Positions 50,488 through 60,182 are shown, counted from the stretch's first letter. The stretch: 64,000 bases of DNA from Verrucomicrobiales bacterium (GCA_029213265.1 JARGNG010000005.1:124001-188000); one strand, 5' to 3'. A program made the numbers and translations. The notes: generated from the sequence alone by a model not told the origin.

Positions 50488-53214
50488 ATGCCTGCTCCCG
50501 CTTCGCTCCCTATCTGGAAAATTCACGACGACATCCTGCGCACGCTGCATGGTGGCAATCGCCTGGTGCTCGTCGCCCCAACGGGCTCAGGCAAGACCAC
50601 GCAGGTGCCGCAGATGCTGCTCGATGCGGGGATCACGGACGACAAGATGATCGTTGTCTTGCAACCCCGCCGCGTCGCCGCCCGCACCGTCGCCACTCGC
50701 GTTGCCTCGGAGAGGAAGTGCAAACTCGGCGCCGAGGTCGGCTATCAGATTCGCTTCGACGATCACACCAGCCCCGGCACCCGCATTGCTTTTGTCACCG
50801 AGGGCATCCTGCTGCGCTGGCTCCAGGATGATCAGACGCTGGCCCACATCGGTGCCGTCGTCTTCGATGAGTTCCACGAGCGGAGCCTGCTCAGCGATGT
50901 TGCGCTCGCTTTGGTGAAGAACTTGCAGCAGTCCCAGCGCCCCGATCTGGTCATGTTAGTAATGTCCGCCACGCTCGATGCCGAGCCCGTCGCGGCGTAT
51001 TTGGATGCTTGCCCGATCCTTATTTCCGAAGGGCAAAGCTATCCCGTGGAGGTGGGCTATCTCCCCCGCCCCGACCAGCGCGCCATCACCGTGCAAGCCG
51101 CAGAGGCCGTCGAGCGTATCATCAATGACAATGCCCCCGGCGACATCCTCGTTTTCATGCCCGGGCGCGGCGAGATCAACGGCACCCTGGATGCGCTGCG
51201 AAATTTGAGAACGCAGGAGCGCGTCGCCTGCATCCCTCTGCACGGTGCGCTGGAACCGCAGGAGCAGGACCGCGCCTTCGCTCCCAACGCTCTGCGCAAA
51301 GTGATTGTCGCCACCAATGTCGCCGAAACCAGCATCACCATCGACGGCATCCTCCACGTGGTGGACAGCGGCGTCGCCCGGGTGGCCCGCTACGACGCCG
51401 AACGCGGTATCGGCACGCTCCTGCTGGAGCCCATCAGCAGGGCCAGTGCCGACCAACGCAAAGGCCGCGCCGGCCGGACGGCATCCGGCTCCTGTCACCG
51501 CCTCTGGACCGAGGGCGGCCAGATGAACCGCGAGGAACGCAATACGCCGGAGATCCAGCGCAGTGACCTCGCCGAGGTCGTGCTGTTGCTGCACTCGCTT
51601 GGCATCCGCGAAGCCGCTACCTTTGACTGGCTGGACAAACCTGATCTGCAGGCCGTCGAACGCGCCGAGCTCCTGCTCACTATGCTCGGGGCATTGCCAG
51701 CCGGGACTGCTCATACGTTTCGAGTGAGCCGCCAGCGAAACTCGGCAGATACAAGGCGCCCGCCGATTCCAGCGGTGGGCGGTATAGATATAACGTCCGA
51801 TGCTGGGATCAAGAGCAACGCAGTAGCTGTCGAGTTTCGCAAGGATTCGCCGATAGGGCATGAGAAGTCCGGGCTGAATGCGGAACTTACACCCATCGGC
51901 CGCCAGATGCTGCGCCTCCCCATGCACCCGCGCTACTCGCGCATGTTGATCGAGGCCAGCCAGCGCGGTTGCGTGCCCGATATCGCCCTGTGTGCCGCAC
52001 TCGTCAGTGGTCGCGATTTGCTCACGCGTCTGAATCGCGAGGATGACAAAGCCAACACCGTCCGCGAGAGCTTCGAGGACAGCGAGGAGACCGATTTCGT
52101 GACCCTGATGAGTGCCTTCGACTTCGCGAAATCGAACCGCTTCCGTTTTGATCCCTGCCGCAGTCACGGCATCAACGCCCACGTCGCCCGTCAGGTGGAT
52201 GAAACCTGCCAACAGATTTTGCAGGTCGCCCACCAGCAGCGCCTCTACGACCGCAAGGCCACACCCGCCAGCCCGGCAAAAAACGACGAAGCCCTCCTGC
52301 GGAGCCTCATGGCCGGCTTCGTCGATCAGCTCGCGAAACGACGCGAACCCGGCAAACCCGGCTGCGACCTCACCGAGCGAAGGGAGGGCCAGCTCGTACG
52401 CGAAAGCGTGGTGCAGGAAGCCCAGTTTTTCGTCGCCGCCAATCTGCATCAAGTCCCCTCGCGCGGCGGCACCCCCTTGACTCTGCTCAGCCTCGCCACC
52501 GCGGTGAAAACCGCGTGGATCACCGAGATGTTCCCTCAGCATCTCAGCACCACCCTGGAGCACCTCTTCGACGCGAAGAACAAGCGCGTCGCCGTGATGA
52601 AACTCGTGCGCTACCGGGATCTCGTCATCGAGCAGAAGCCACAGCAAAACGATCTCGATCCACTCGCCAGCGGACGCTGCCTTGCCGATGCGTACGACAG
52701 CGGAGCCTTTGATCTACCGAAGATGGATCATCGAGTGAAGCAATTCATCGCCCGGGTGAACCTCGTCCACGCCACCCTGCCGGAACTGGAGTTTGCCCCC
52801 TTCGATGAAGCCGCGATCACTGCCTGCCTTGCCCGTGCCTTCACCGGCCTCACAGGGGTGAAGGAAGCCCAGGCCGCGCCGCTCCTCCCCGCCTTTCACC
52901 GCCATTTGGAAAAAGGGCAGATCAGTTGGCTGGATGAGTTGCTGCCCCTCTCCATCCCATGGGTCGACACGGGCAGCGTGAAAGTTTCCTACCTCAATGA
53001 GTCACCGGAAGCGCAGGTGAAACTGAAGGACTGCTTCGAGCTGGAAGAGCATCCCACTCTCTGCGAAGGCCGGCTCCCGGTCCTCCTCAACCTCTACCCT
53101 CCCAAGGGGAAATGCCTCGCCAGCACCACCGACTGGGCGCACTTTCGAGAGCGTGAATTGCCGAAGCATCGCAAAGTCCTCGCAGAGAAGTTCCCGAGTC
53201 ACCCGTGGATCTAG
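50488..53214 (+). CDS. hrpB: HrpB-type ATP-dependent DEAH helicase with in-frame insertion
   Basis: 908 residues from the ATG at 50488 ('MPAPASLPIWKIHDDILRTL'). The frame is open upstream to a GTG at 50335, but that stretch looks non-coding and HrpB proteins start near this Met. Motifs: Walker A 'LVAPTGSGKTTQVPQ', Ia 'LQPRRVAARTVA', DEFHE (DEAH-box variant) in 'VVFDEFHERSLLSD', SAT in 'LVMSATLDAEPV', 'VATNVAETSITIDGI', and QRKGRAGRTASG (motif VI). A helicase-associated domain and the HrpB C-terminal region follow. Role: RNA helicase; E. coli HrpB has no settled function. A 60-codon segment (51697-51876) is inserted between 'LGAL' and 'NAELTPIGRQM' and is absent from normal DEAH proteins. Confidence 0.9.
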   Translation: MPAPASLPIWKIHDDILRTLHGGNRLVLVAPTGSGKTTQVPQMLLDAGITDDKMIVVLQPRRVAARTVATRVASERKCKLGAEVGYQIRFDDHTSPGTRIAFVTEGILLRWLQDDQTLAHIGAVVFDEFHERSLLSDVALALVKNLQQSQRPDLVMLVMSATLDAEPVAAYLDACPILISEGQSYPVEVGYLPRPDQRAITVQAAEAVERIINDNAPGDILVFMPGRGEINGTLDALRNLRTQERVACIPLHGALEPQEQDRAFAPNALRKVIVATNVAETSITIDGILHVVDSGVARVARYDAERGIGTLLLEPISRASADQRKGRAGRTASGSCHRLWTEGGQMNREERNTPEIQRSDLAEVVLLLHSLGIREAATFDWLDKPDLQAVERAELLLTMLGALPAGTAHTFRVSRQRNSADTRRPPIPAVGGIDITSDAGIKSNAVAVEFRKDSPIGHEKSGLNAELTPIGRQMLRLPMHPRYSRMLIEASQRGCVPDIALCAALVSGRDLLTRLNREDDKANTVRESFEDSEETDFVTLMSAFDFAKSNRFRFDPCRSHGINAHVARQVDETCQQILQVAHQQRLYDRKATPASPAKNDEALLRSLMAGFVDQLAKRREPGKPGCDLTERREGQLVRESVVQEAQFFVAANLHQVPSRGGTPLTLLSLATAVKTAWITEMFPQHLSTTLEHLFDAKNKRVAVMKLVRYRDLVIEQKPQQNDLDPLASGRCLADAYDSGAFDLPKMDHRVKQFIARVNLVHATLPELEFAPFDEAAITACLARAFTGLTGVKEAQAAPLLPAFHRHLEKGQISWLDELLPLSIPWVDTGSVKVSYLNESPEAQVKLKDCFELEEHPTLCEGRLPVLLNLYPPKGKCLASTTDWAHFRERELPKHRKVLAEKFPSHPWI
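51697..51876. repeat. 180-nt inverted-repeat element inserted in frame in the helicase
   Basis: Exactly 60 codons lie between codons for 'LGAL' and 'NAELTPIG', which are contiguous in other DEAH helicases. The ends are inverted repeats of about 55 nt: left arm 51698-51752, right arm 51823-51876, matching 15 of 17 at the outer end (CAGCCGGGACTGCTCAT versus CAGCCCGGACTTCTCAT) and 16 of 18 at the inner end (GCGAAACTCG then CAG.TAC), with a diverged middle. The loop is about 70 nt. No stop in the helicase frame. It behaves like a Rickettsia palindromic element or a coding MITE. No clear target duplication. Confidence 0.8.
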
Positions 53215-53334
53215 GGGACTGGTGAGGAACGTCCCGCGCATGGGCGCGGGGGCACATCCGGTTCGGATGATCCCCGACAATGGATCAATAGACCGTGCCA
53301 TTTGGGTCAGGTGACTACATTCCTCTTTTTTCTA

Positions 53335-53364
53335 TTGACGCACCTACCGATCGGTCGGTAGCCT
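53335..53364 (+). promoter_or_regulatory. Promoter with overlapping TetR-type operator
   Basis: TTGACG (53335-53340) and TAGCCT (53359-53364) are 18 nt apart. Between and over them lies CTACCGATCGGTCGGTAG (53344-53361), a near-perfect palindrome with CTACCGA/TCGGTAG arms, the shape of a TetR-family operator. It lies 17 nt before the TetR start at 53379. Binding would block the promoter, so the regulator should repress itself and the operon behind it. Confidence 0.7.
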
Positions 53365-53378
53365 TACTCGACTCATTG

Positions 53379-53993
53379 ATGACTATTGCAGACACAGCGA
53401 AATCCAAGGCGACGCAGGAGGGACAGACGCGCAACGAAGAGATCTTCCAAACGGCCGCGGAATTGATGGTGCAGAGAGGGTATGCAGGAACCTCCATGGG
53501 CGATCTAGCCAAGGCAGTCGGCATGACCAAGGCGGGCCTTTACCATCATATCAGCAGCAAGCAGGACATGCTGCTTCAGATCCTGTTACATGCCATGGAG
53601 GAGCTGGAGAGCACGGTGATCGAGCCGGCGAAACGAATAGCAGATCCGGAGGAACGACTGCGGGAAATGATCCGGCTGCACGTTCGCGGGCTGTTTGATC
53701 ACGGACTGGAAACCGCGCTCCTTTTCCCCGAGCGGCGTCATCTTGAACCCGCTCAACAGCAAGTGGTCGGTCAACGGATCCAAAGCTATCGCGGCCTGAT
53801 ACGCGAAACGCTGCGGGAACTGGCGGACGAAGGGAAACTCCAGGATCTCGATATCAACATCACGTCAAGTCACATCCTGCAGACCATTGCGGGGATTGCG
53901 CGTTGGTACCGGAAAGACGCCGGGGTGACCGAGGCCCAACTCGTCGAGCAGACGGTGAATTTCAACCTGTTCGCAATCCTGAAGGTGTCGTGA
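53379..53993 (+). CDS. TetR family transcriptional repressor
   Basis: 204 residues from ATG 53379; an upstream frame extension would pass through the operator and promoter, so this start is preferred. The HTH is at about 38-57: 'GTSMGDLAKAVGMTKAGLYHHISSKQDML', the family signature. The C-terminal ligand-binding part is helical with 'IRLHVRGLFDHGLETALLF' and 'SHILQTIAGIARWYRKD', like the FadR/AcrR-type TetR_C domains that bind small hydrophobic ligands. It is 22 nt before the large fusion gene on the same strand, so it is the first gene of the operon it presumably controls. Confidence 0.93.
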   Translation: MTIADTAKSKATQEGQTRNEEIFQTAAELMVQRGYAGTSMGDLAKAVGMTKAGLYHHISSKQDMLLQILLHAMEELESTVIEPAKRIADPEERLREMIRLHVRGLFDHGLETALLFPERRHLEPAQQQVVGQRIQSYRGLIRETLRELADEGKLQDLDINITSSHILQTIAGIARWYRKDAGVTEAQLVEQTVNFNLFAILKVS

Positions 53994-54015
53994 GCAGGCC
54001 CAACTATCGCGAACC

Positions 54016-57000
54016 ATGAGCCCTCTCTTCTCCATACCAAATCTATCGCTTTCGGTAATCGGCGCGGTCCTGTGCGCTTCCTGCCTCTCGTCGCCAGCGA
54101 CAGGTGCTGAGAACGCCGGGTTTCCTCCGCATACCTTCACCCTGCCGGATGGCTACACGCTCGAGCTCGCGGTTCCGCCAACTTTGGTGCCGCGACCGAT
54201 TCACATGGCATTTGATGATGAGGGAGCGCTCTACGCGACCGACAGTTCGGGCAACACGGACAAGGCGCCGGTGCAACTCAAGAACCCGGAGCATCGGGTC
54301 CTGAGAGTGGTGGATACCGATGGCGACGGGATCTTCGATGAATCGACGGTGTTCGCCGATCAGTTGCCCTTTCCCGAAGGCCTTCTCGTCCACGAAGGCG
54401 CAGTTTATGTCGGCGCTCCACCTCACATCTGGAAACTCCGGGACACGGATGGTGACCACGTGGCAGACGAGAGGACGGTCTGGTTCGATGGCGGCTCCAT
54501 CGAAGGGTGCGGCAACGACATGCATGGCCCCTACCTGGGGAGCGATGGCTTCTTCTACTGGTGCAAGGGGGCCTTCGCGCCGCAGAGTCACGAGCTCGCC
54601 AACGGGAAGACGCTTCGCTCGAGCGCGGCTCACATCTACCGGGCCCGGCCCGATGGAAGCCAACTGGAGGTGGTCATCACCGGGGGGATGAACAATCCCG
54701 TCGGTCTCGCCTTCAGTGAATCCGGGGAACGCTTCCTCAGCGGCACCTTCTTCGACCTCTCGGCACCGGGCAAACGGGATGGCATCCTCCATGCCGTCTA
54801 TGGTGGAGTCTACGGGAGAGAGAATAAACGGGTCTTGGCGCCCCATCCCCGCACCGGTGATCTCCTCCCGGTGATGACTCACATGGGTCCTGCCGCTCCC
54901 TCCGGAATCGTGATGGCACGAAGTGACGCCCTGGGTCTCGAGGGCGACTTGCTCTGTGCGGATTTCAACCTGCGGCGCCTGTCGCGGCATCGATTGCGCA
55001 GCGATGGATCGAGCTATCTCGCGGAGACGAGCTCGTTTCTCGAGAGCGACCAGTCGGACTTTCATCCCACCGATGTGATCGAAGATGCGGACGGCAGCCT
55101 GCTGGTCGCTGATACAGGAAGTTGGTACATGATCTGTTGTCCCACCTCCAAGGTTGCGAAGCCTCATGTGTTGGGAGGGATCTACCGGATCCGTCGGGAG
55201 GGCTCGCCGCAGGTCGACGACCCGCGAGGCCTCGAACTGAACTGGGAGAAACCCGAGGTGAACTGGCTGTCGGATGAGCGGCCGGCCGTGGTCAGGCGGG
55301 CGATTGCGGCGCTCGCGACCGAAACGCGCATCGAAGCGCTTCGCTCTGCCGAGGGGCGCCCTCCTGCCCTCTGGTCACTTCACCGCATTCCAGGTGAGAG
55401 CGCTCGGCAGGCGGTGCGGGAATCCCTGGATGATGAGAACGCCGATGTCCGGGCGGCGGCCATGCACAGTGTGGGATTGTGGCGCGACCCGAAGTCCGTG
55501 GATCGCTTGATCGAGTTGCTCGGGTGTGAGGACCCCAGGGAAGAGCGACTGGCAGCGATGGCCCTGGGGCGGATAGGAGATCACCGGGCGGTGAAGCCTC
55601 TCCTGGCAGCGGCTTCGAAAAAGGGGAGTGATGCCTTTTTGACGCATGCAATCACTCATGCGCTCTACGAGATGGGTGATGCGATCGATCTCCCGGCGGA
55701 CCATCCCGTCAGCGCCGTGGTCAACGCCATGCACGAAGTCGAGAAGGAAGGGGTTCCCGTCCATGACCTGCCCGAGATCGCGCTGGCGAAGGCGCCTGAG
55801 CCGGCACCTGAAGTGCTGGCCCGGAAGGAAGCGCGATTGAAGGAGCTGTCGGCGCTGTTGCCCGGGGGCGATCCGGAGCGAGGGAAGAAGATTTTTACCA
55901 ATGCGGCCAAATCCCTCTGCCTCACCTGCCACGTCATGGGCGAGCAGGGTGTCGAATTCGGGCCCGACCTGACAGGGATCGGTTCGATCCGCAGTGAGCA
56001 GGATCTGCTCGAAGCGATCGTCTTTCCCAGTGCTACCATCGCGCGCTACTACGAGATGGTGGTGGTGAAGCGGAAGAAAGGCGAGACGGTCGGCCTGATC
56101 CGGCGGGACACCACCGATCATCTCGTGTTGGCCGCGGCGCCGGGCGTGGAGCAACGGGTGCCGATCCGGGAGATCAAAGCAGCCCGGTATTCGCATGTCT
56201 CCCTGATGCCCGAGGTCTTCGATGCCCTCCTGCAACCTCGCGAGATCGCCGACCTGGTCACTTACCTGAAGACGGAGACACTGCCGGGTTCGTCGGGCCC
56301 GGCTGACGGGCAGGCGGGTGCCGGCGAGACCGAGATCCCCCCTCATCGCCCGGTGGCCCTACCCGGTCTCCACGCATATGCCCAGAAGAGCATCGCTGCC
56401 GGCGAGGAAATCGAGTTCCGCGTCAGCAGTTCCGTGCCTTACAAATTTTCCCTGGTCCGGCTGGGCTCGGATCCGGAGAATCGAGAGAACGATCCCGTCC
56501 TGGAGACGGCGACCGTGGAGAGCCCGCAATCTCAGCCAGTACACCCGGGATCCTACGTGCAGGTGGCCAAGGGACTGCCCGCCGAGCGGCGCCTGGCCGG
56601 GCTGACCCTGGAGGGCTGGGTCCGGCCCTTCCGTCTGCAGGGATGGCAGGGCCTGATTACGCAGCACGGCTATCCCGACCGTTGCGGAGTGGGACTGTTT
56701 CTCAACGGGGGCAGGATCGCCTTCATGACGGGGGCAGGAGAAAAGCATGATCCTGCTACGCTGCATCAAACCCAACCGGGCCTGATTCGCGAACAGAACT
56801 GGCATCATGTTGCCGCTACGTGGGACGGGAAAAACAAGCGTATCTACGTGGATGGAACGCTAGTGGGAGAGTTCCCCTTTGCCGGCGCGGTGCGGCCGGG
56901 GCGAACGGCCCTTCGCCTAGGGGCCTATGGCAGCGAGGGAGTCGCCGCGAATTTCTACGACGGTGATCTCGCCATGTGTGCGATTCACGATCGAGCTCTC

Positions 57001-58545
57001 GATGGCGATCAGATCCGGCAACGCGTCGCCGACCGGGGGCTGAGGACTCCGGGGGAGGCTTCCGTGCTGGCCTGCTGGCCTTTTGCGGAGGAGCGCGGCA
57101 CCCGGGTCGCCGACGCCGGTCCCGACGGACGCCACGGGCAGATCGTCAACCGGGGCACCTGGATGATCGGAGGGCCCGGTTTCGATGCGTCCGCGATTGA
57201 TCGGCACGATACCGAGTACGACCCCACCCGGGATCCGAAGCGGGGACATGGTCTACGCCTCGCGTCCGACGAGCTCTACAACGCCCGCTGGGAAGTGAGC
57301 CATCGCTGCCGGGTTCCCGCCGATGCCGGGTCCGGTGCCTACGCGGGGCGCTTCGATTTCGAGATCGATGGAAAGCCGATGCGGTATTTCACCAGTTTTA
57401 TCGTGAAGCGACCTGAGTCGCGACCGAAAGCACCGCTCTTGGTGCTCGTTTCGTCGAACACCTGGCTGGCCTACAACTCGGCACCGTTCCCGGTGAATCA
57501 CGGCCCCGACATGACCAAGATGGGAACGGGAGGACTGGCGAGCAGCCACCCCGATGCCGCGACATACAGCTTCTATCGAGATCATCGCCACGGGCAACCG
57601 ACCTACAAGGTCGGGTTGAAGTTGCCCTGGCCGGCCGCGGGTCCCAACAAGACCTACATCAACCAGTCATACAGCCACCTGCTGCGGGGGGAACGATTCC
57701 TGCACCTCTGGCTGGACCGGCACGGATACGAATACGACGTCATCACCGATCGCGACCTCGATCGGAACCCGGAGATCCTCGAGGGCTACGAGGCGGTGAT
57801 TCTCAACGGTCACAGCGAATACTGGTCGGTCCCGGCCTACGAGGGACTCGACCGCTACCTCAAGGCCGGCGGCGCCACCCTCGTAATGTCGGGCAACACC
57901 ATGTTTTGGCGAGTCAGCTTCGACGATACGGGGGAGGTGATGGAATGCCGCAAGTATGGAAAGGGTATCGGGGGGCGTGCCAATGCCCAGGTGGGAGAAC
58001 TCTATCACAGCCACGATTTCCGGCGCGGCAGCCTGATGCGTTTCTGCGGCTATCCCGCCTGGAAGATGGTCGGCCTGACCTGCATCGGCTGGGGCGGGGC
58101 GTTTCAACCCTACCGTGTGGAAAAGTCGGATCACTTCCTGTTCCAGCGGCCGCATCGGATCGCGCTGAAGGACGGTGAGACCTTCGGCTACATCGACGAA
58201 AAGACCGGAGCGGTCGGACACGAGTTCGATGTGCGTCTTTCAACCTTGCAGCGAGCGACGGCTGATCCGGTCATCAAGGGACTGGTCGAACCTGAAGGCA
58301 TCGTTACCATCGCCAGCGCTCAGGCTTCTCGCAACATTCTCGATTTTAATGCCGAAGGACACAAGCCTCGTGTGGGCGGTGAAGAGACGATCGCTGAGAT
58401 TATTTACTGGGAGCGCCCCGAAGGCGGAAGGGTTTTTCATACCGGTGCCATTGCCACCGCGTGGGGACTCTATCATGACGAGAATTTGAGCAAGCTGGTC
58501 AGAAATGCCCTGCATCATTTTGGAGTAAAAGGAAAAGACAAGTAA
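54016..58545 (+). CDS. 1509-residue fusion: PVC propeller, HEAT, cytochrome c, LamG, dimethylformamidase-like
   Basis: Signal peptide to about residue 31. Residues 36-395: PVC-type membrane-bound-dehydrogenase propeller ('PDGYTLELAVPPTLVPRPIHMAFDDEGALYATDSSG'). 400-590: HEAT-like repeats ('DENADVRAAAMHSVGLW'). 610-760: cytochrome c with C635-L-T-C-H639 and Met in 'SLMPEVFD'. 855-1040: LamG/concanavalin domain ('LAGLTLEGWVRPFRLQGWQGLITQHG'). 1090-1505: a domain like the large subunit of N,N-dimethylformamidase ('LLVLVSSNTWLAYN', and G-H-S-E-Y-W at 1265-1270). Periplasmic. Oxidation of a sugar or alcohol by the first half and amide hydrolysis by the last are inferred from family. The fusion is far longer than its parts; I see no frameshift. 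Confidence 0.88.
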   Translation: MSPLFSIPNLSLSVIGAVLCASCLSSPATGAENAGFPPHTFTLPDGYTLELAVPPTLVPRPIHMAFDDEGALYATDSSGNTDKAPVQLKNPEHRVLRVVDTDGDGIFDESTVFADQLPFPEGLLVHEGAVYVGAPPHIWKLRDTDGDHVADERTVWFDGGSIEGCGNDMHGPYLGSDGFFYWCKGAFAPQSHELANGKTLRSSAAHIYRARPDGSQLEVVITGGMNNPVGLAFSESGERFLSGTFFDLSAPGKRDGILHAVYGGVYGRENKRVLAPHPRTGDLLPVMTHMGPAAPSGIVMARSDALGLEGDLLCADFNLRRLSRHRLRSDGSSYLAETSSFLESDQSDFHPTDVIEDADGSLLVADTGSWYMICCPTSKVAKPHVLGGIYRIRREGSPQVDDPRGLELNWEKPEVNWLSDERPAVVRRAIAALATETRIEALRSAEGRPPALWSLHRIPGESARQAVRESLDDENADVRAAAMHSVGLWRDPKSVDRLIELLGCEDPREERLAAMALGRIGDHRAVKPLLAAASKKGSDAFLTHAITHALYEMGDAIDLPADHPVSAVVNAMHEVEKEGVPVHDLPEIALAKAPEPAPEVLARKEARLKELSALLPGGDPERGKKIFTNAAKSLCLTCHVMGEQGVEFGPDLTGIGSIRSEQDLLEAIVFPSATIARYYEMVVVKRKKGETVGLIRRDTTDHLVLAAAPGVEQRVPIREIKAARYSHVSLMPEVFDALLQPREIADLVTYLKTETLPGSSGPADGQAGAGETEIPPHRPVALPGLHAYAQKSIAAGEEIEFRVSSSVPYKFSLVRLGSDPENRENDPVLETATVESPQSQPVHPGSYVQVAKGLPAERRLAGLTLEGWVRPFRLQGWQGLITQHGYPDRCGVGLFLNGGRIAFMTGAGEKHDPATLHQTQPGLIREQNWHHVAATWDGKNKRIYVDGTLVGEFPFAGAVRPGRTALRLGAYGSEGVAANFYDGDLAMCAIHDRALDGDQIRQRVADRGLRTPGEASVLACWPFAEERGTRVADAGPDGRHGQIVNRGTWMIGGPGFDASAIDRHDTEYDPTRDPKRGHGLRLASDELYNARWEVSHRCRVPADAGSGAYAGRFDFEIDGKPMRYFTSFIVKRPESRPKAPLLVLVSSNTWLAYNSAPFPVNHGPDMTKMGTGGLASSHPDAATYSFYRDHRHGQPTYKVGLKLPWPAAGPNKTYINQSYSHLLRGERFLHLWLDRHGYEYDVITDRDLDRNPEILEGYEAVILNGHSEYWSVPAYEGLDRYLKAGGATLVMSGNTMFWRVSFDDTGEVMECRKYGKGIGGRANAQVGELYHSHDFRRGSLMRFCGYPAWKMVGLTCIGWGGAFQPYRVEKSDHFLFQRPHRIALKDGETFGYIDEKTGAVGHEFDVRLSTLQRATADPVIKGLVEPEGIVTIASAQASRNILDFNAEGHKPRVGGEETIAEIIYWERPEGGRVFHTGAIATAWGLYHDENLSKLVRNALHHFGVKGKDK

Positions 58546-58580
58546 CCAGACAGCAAACCCTGTCGTCAGAAAGAAATGTG

Positions 58581-60182
58581 ATGAACGAAAAAAACGATTC
58601 GAACGATCAACCCCGAGGTGTGCAACGCCGCGATGTCCTCAAAGGTGCCGCCGCTGCCGGTGTCAGCCTGGCCGCAGGGTCCTACGCGACACCTCCTTTG
58701 TTGGCCGCCGGTCAATCGGATCTCATTCGAAAAGAAAATGAGAGGCCCGGCACTAGCGACTGGATGCTCACGAACACGCGCCAGCTTCCCGGAAAAATTA
58801 ACAAAATCCTGCCCAACGGTCGCTGCCCCTGGATCGAAGGCTACTGCTCCGCCAACAGTGTCAGAGCCGGGGAAACACTGAAGGTCATGGTGAGCACCAA
58901 CCCGGTCTCCGCTTTCAAGTTGGAGATCTTTCGCACGGGCTACTACAACGGTGATGGCGGACGCCTCATGCGGACTTTTGAATCCATCGAAGGCCAAACC
59001 CAGCCCGATCCTCCGGTGGGCGAAAACTATGTTCGCGAATGCAACTGGAAGCCCTCCGTCGAATTTGAGATTCCTGATAATTGGCTTAGCGGAGTTTATC
59101 TGGGCAAGCTCACTGCCGAGAAGGAGAACCTCCAGAGCTACGTCATCTTCATCGTCCGCGATGACCGTCCTTGCGACCTGTTGTTCCAATGCAGCGACCT
59201 GACCTGGTCGGCCTACAATCGCTGGCCGGCGGACTACTCTATCTACACGCCCCATGAGGAGGGCTTCTCCACCACCGGCGTGCCCAGTGGAACGGTGAGT
59301 TTCGACCGGCCCTACGCTTTGTTCACGCACCCCGTGAACAGGCTGAAGAAATCGGGCGGTTCCGGCGAGTTTCTACCCTGGGAATTTCCTCTCTCGTTCT
59401 GGATGGAGCAGCACGGCTACGATGTCTCCTACATCTCTAACATCGACACCCATGCCGATCCGGAGGGTCTGCTGCGTGCAAAAGGATTCATTTCCGTCGG
59501 ACACGACGAGTATTGGACGAAGGACATGTATCAGAATGTTCTCCAGGCCCGCGAGCAAGGCGTGAGTCTCGCCTTTTTTGGCGGCAACTCGGTTCTCTGC
59601 GTGGTGCCCTTGCTGCCATCAGAAAAAGGTGAGCCCTACCGGGGCGCGCGACGCGAAGGCTGGTTCATGCCGGTGCCGGAGAAGATTCCCGAGGCGGTAA
59701 AACGAAAGCTGCTCAATCGAGCGGACTTCGAGCTGAACATGGGACCGGATGGCGCTCAACTCATGGGAGGACGACTGGACAAAGATCAAGAGACCGGACG
59801 CGGCATGGGCGTCGGGGACTGGACCTGTGCGATGCCGGACCATTGGCTTTTCGAGGGCACGGGCATGAAGAAGGGAGACTCCGTCAAAGGTCTTCTGGGG
59901 TGGGAGTGGCACGGCGCTCCCGCCATGGATTTACCGGGGATGAACATCGTCGCCGAAGGCGATGCCACGATTAACGGAAAGACCGTGGGGCAGTACAGCG
60001 CCACGCTCTATGATGGCCCCAAGGACAATGTCGTCTTCAACGCCGCCACGATCTGGTGGGCCAACGGTCTGTCCAGTCCTCCCGGACACGTCAATCCTGT
60101 CCGGCACGGGGTTGCGCAGCAGGGGCCTGATGAACGGGTTCAGCAGATCACACACAATCTGTTTCAGAGGTTCATCGGGTAG
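58581..60182 (+). CDS. Tat-exported N,N-dimethylformamidase-like protein
   Basis: 533 residues from ATG 58581 (a GTG one codon earlier is possible). Twin-arginine signal 'Q-R-R-D-V-L-K-G' at about 14-21 with 'AAAAGVSLAAGSYA'. The mature part opens with an Ig-like domain ('GYCSANSVRAGETLKVMVSTNPVSAFKLEIFRTGYYNG') followed by a dimethylformamidase-large-subunit-like catalytic domain: 'DLLFQCSDLTWSAYNRW', 'FISVGHDEYWTKDMY' and 'SLAFFGGNSV'. The G-H-x-E-Y-W signature matches the C-terminal domain of the preceding fusion protein, so the operon encodes two such domains. DMFase is a non-heme iron amidase. The physiological substrate here is unknown. 35 nt after the fusion gene. Confidence 0.9.
   Translation: MNEKNDSNDQPRGVQRRDVLKGAAAAGVSLAAGSYATPPLLAAGQSDLIRKENERPGTSDWMLTNTRQLPGKINKILPNGRCPWIEGYCSANSVRAGETLKVMVSTNPVSAFKLEIFRTGYYNGDGGRLMRTFESIEGQTQPDPPVGENYVRECNWKPSVEFEIPDNWLSGVYLGKLTAEKENLQSYVIFIVRDDRPCDLLFQCSDLTWSAYNRWPADYSIYTPHEEGFSTTGVPSGTVSFDRPYALFTHPVNRLKKSGGSGEFLPWEFPLSFWMEQHGYDVSYISNIDTHADPEGLLRAKGFISVGHDEYWTKDMYQNVLQAREQGVSLAFFGGNSVLCVVPLLPSEKGEPYRGARREGWFMPVPEKIPEAVKRKLLNRADFELNMGPDGAQLMGGRLDKDQETGRGMGVGDWTCAMPDHWLFEGTGMKKGDSVKGLLGWEWHGAPAMDLPGMNIVAEGDATINGKTVGQYSATLYDGPKDNVVFNAATIWWANGLSSPPGHVNPVRHGVAQQGPDERVQQITHNLFQRFIG

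Noticed and set aside
53295-53378. Earlier start for the TetR gene
   Set aside because: It would translate through the promoter and operator palindrome; the family pattern begins after ATG 53379.
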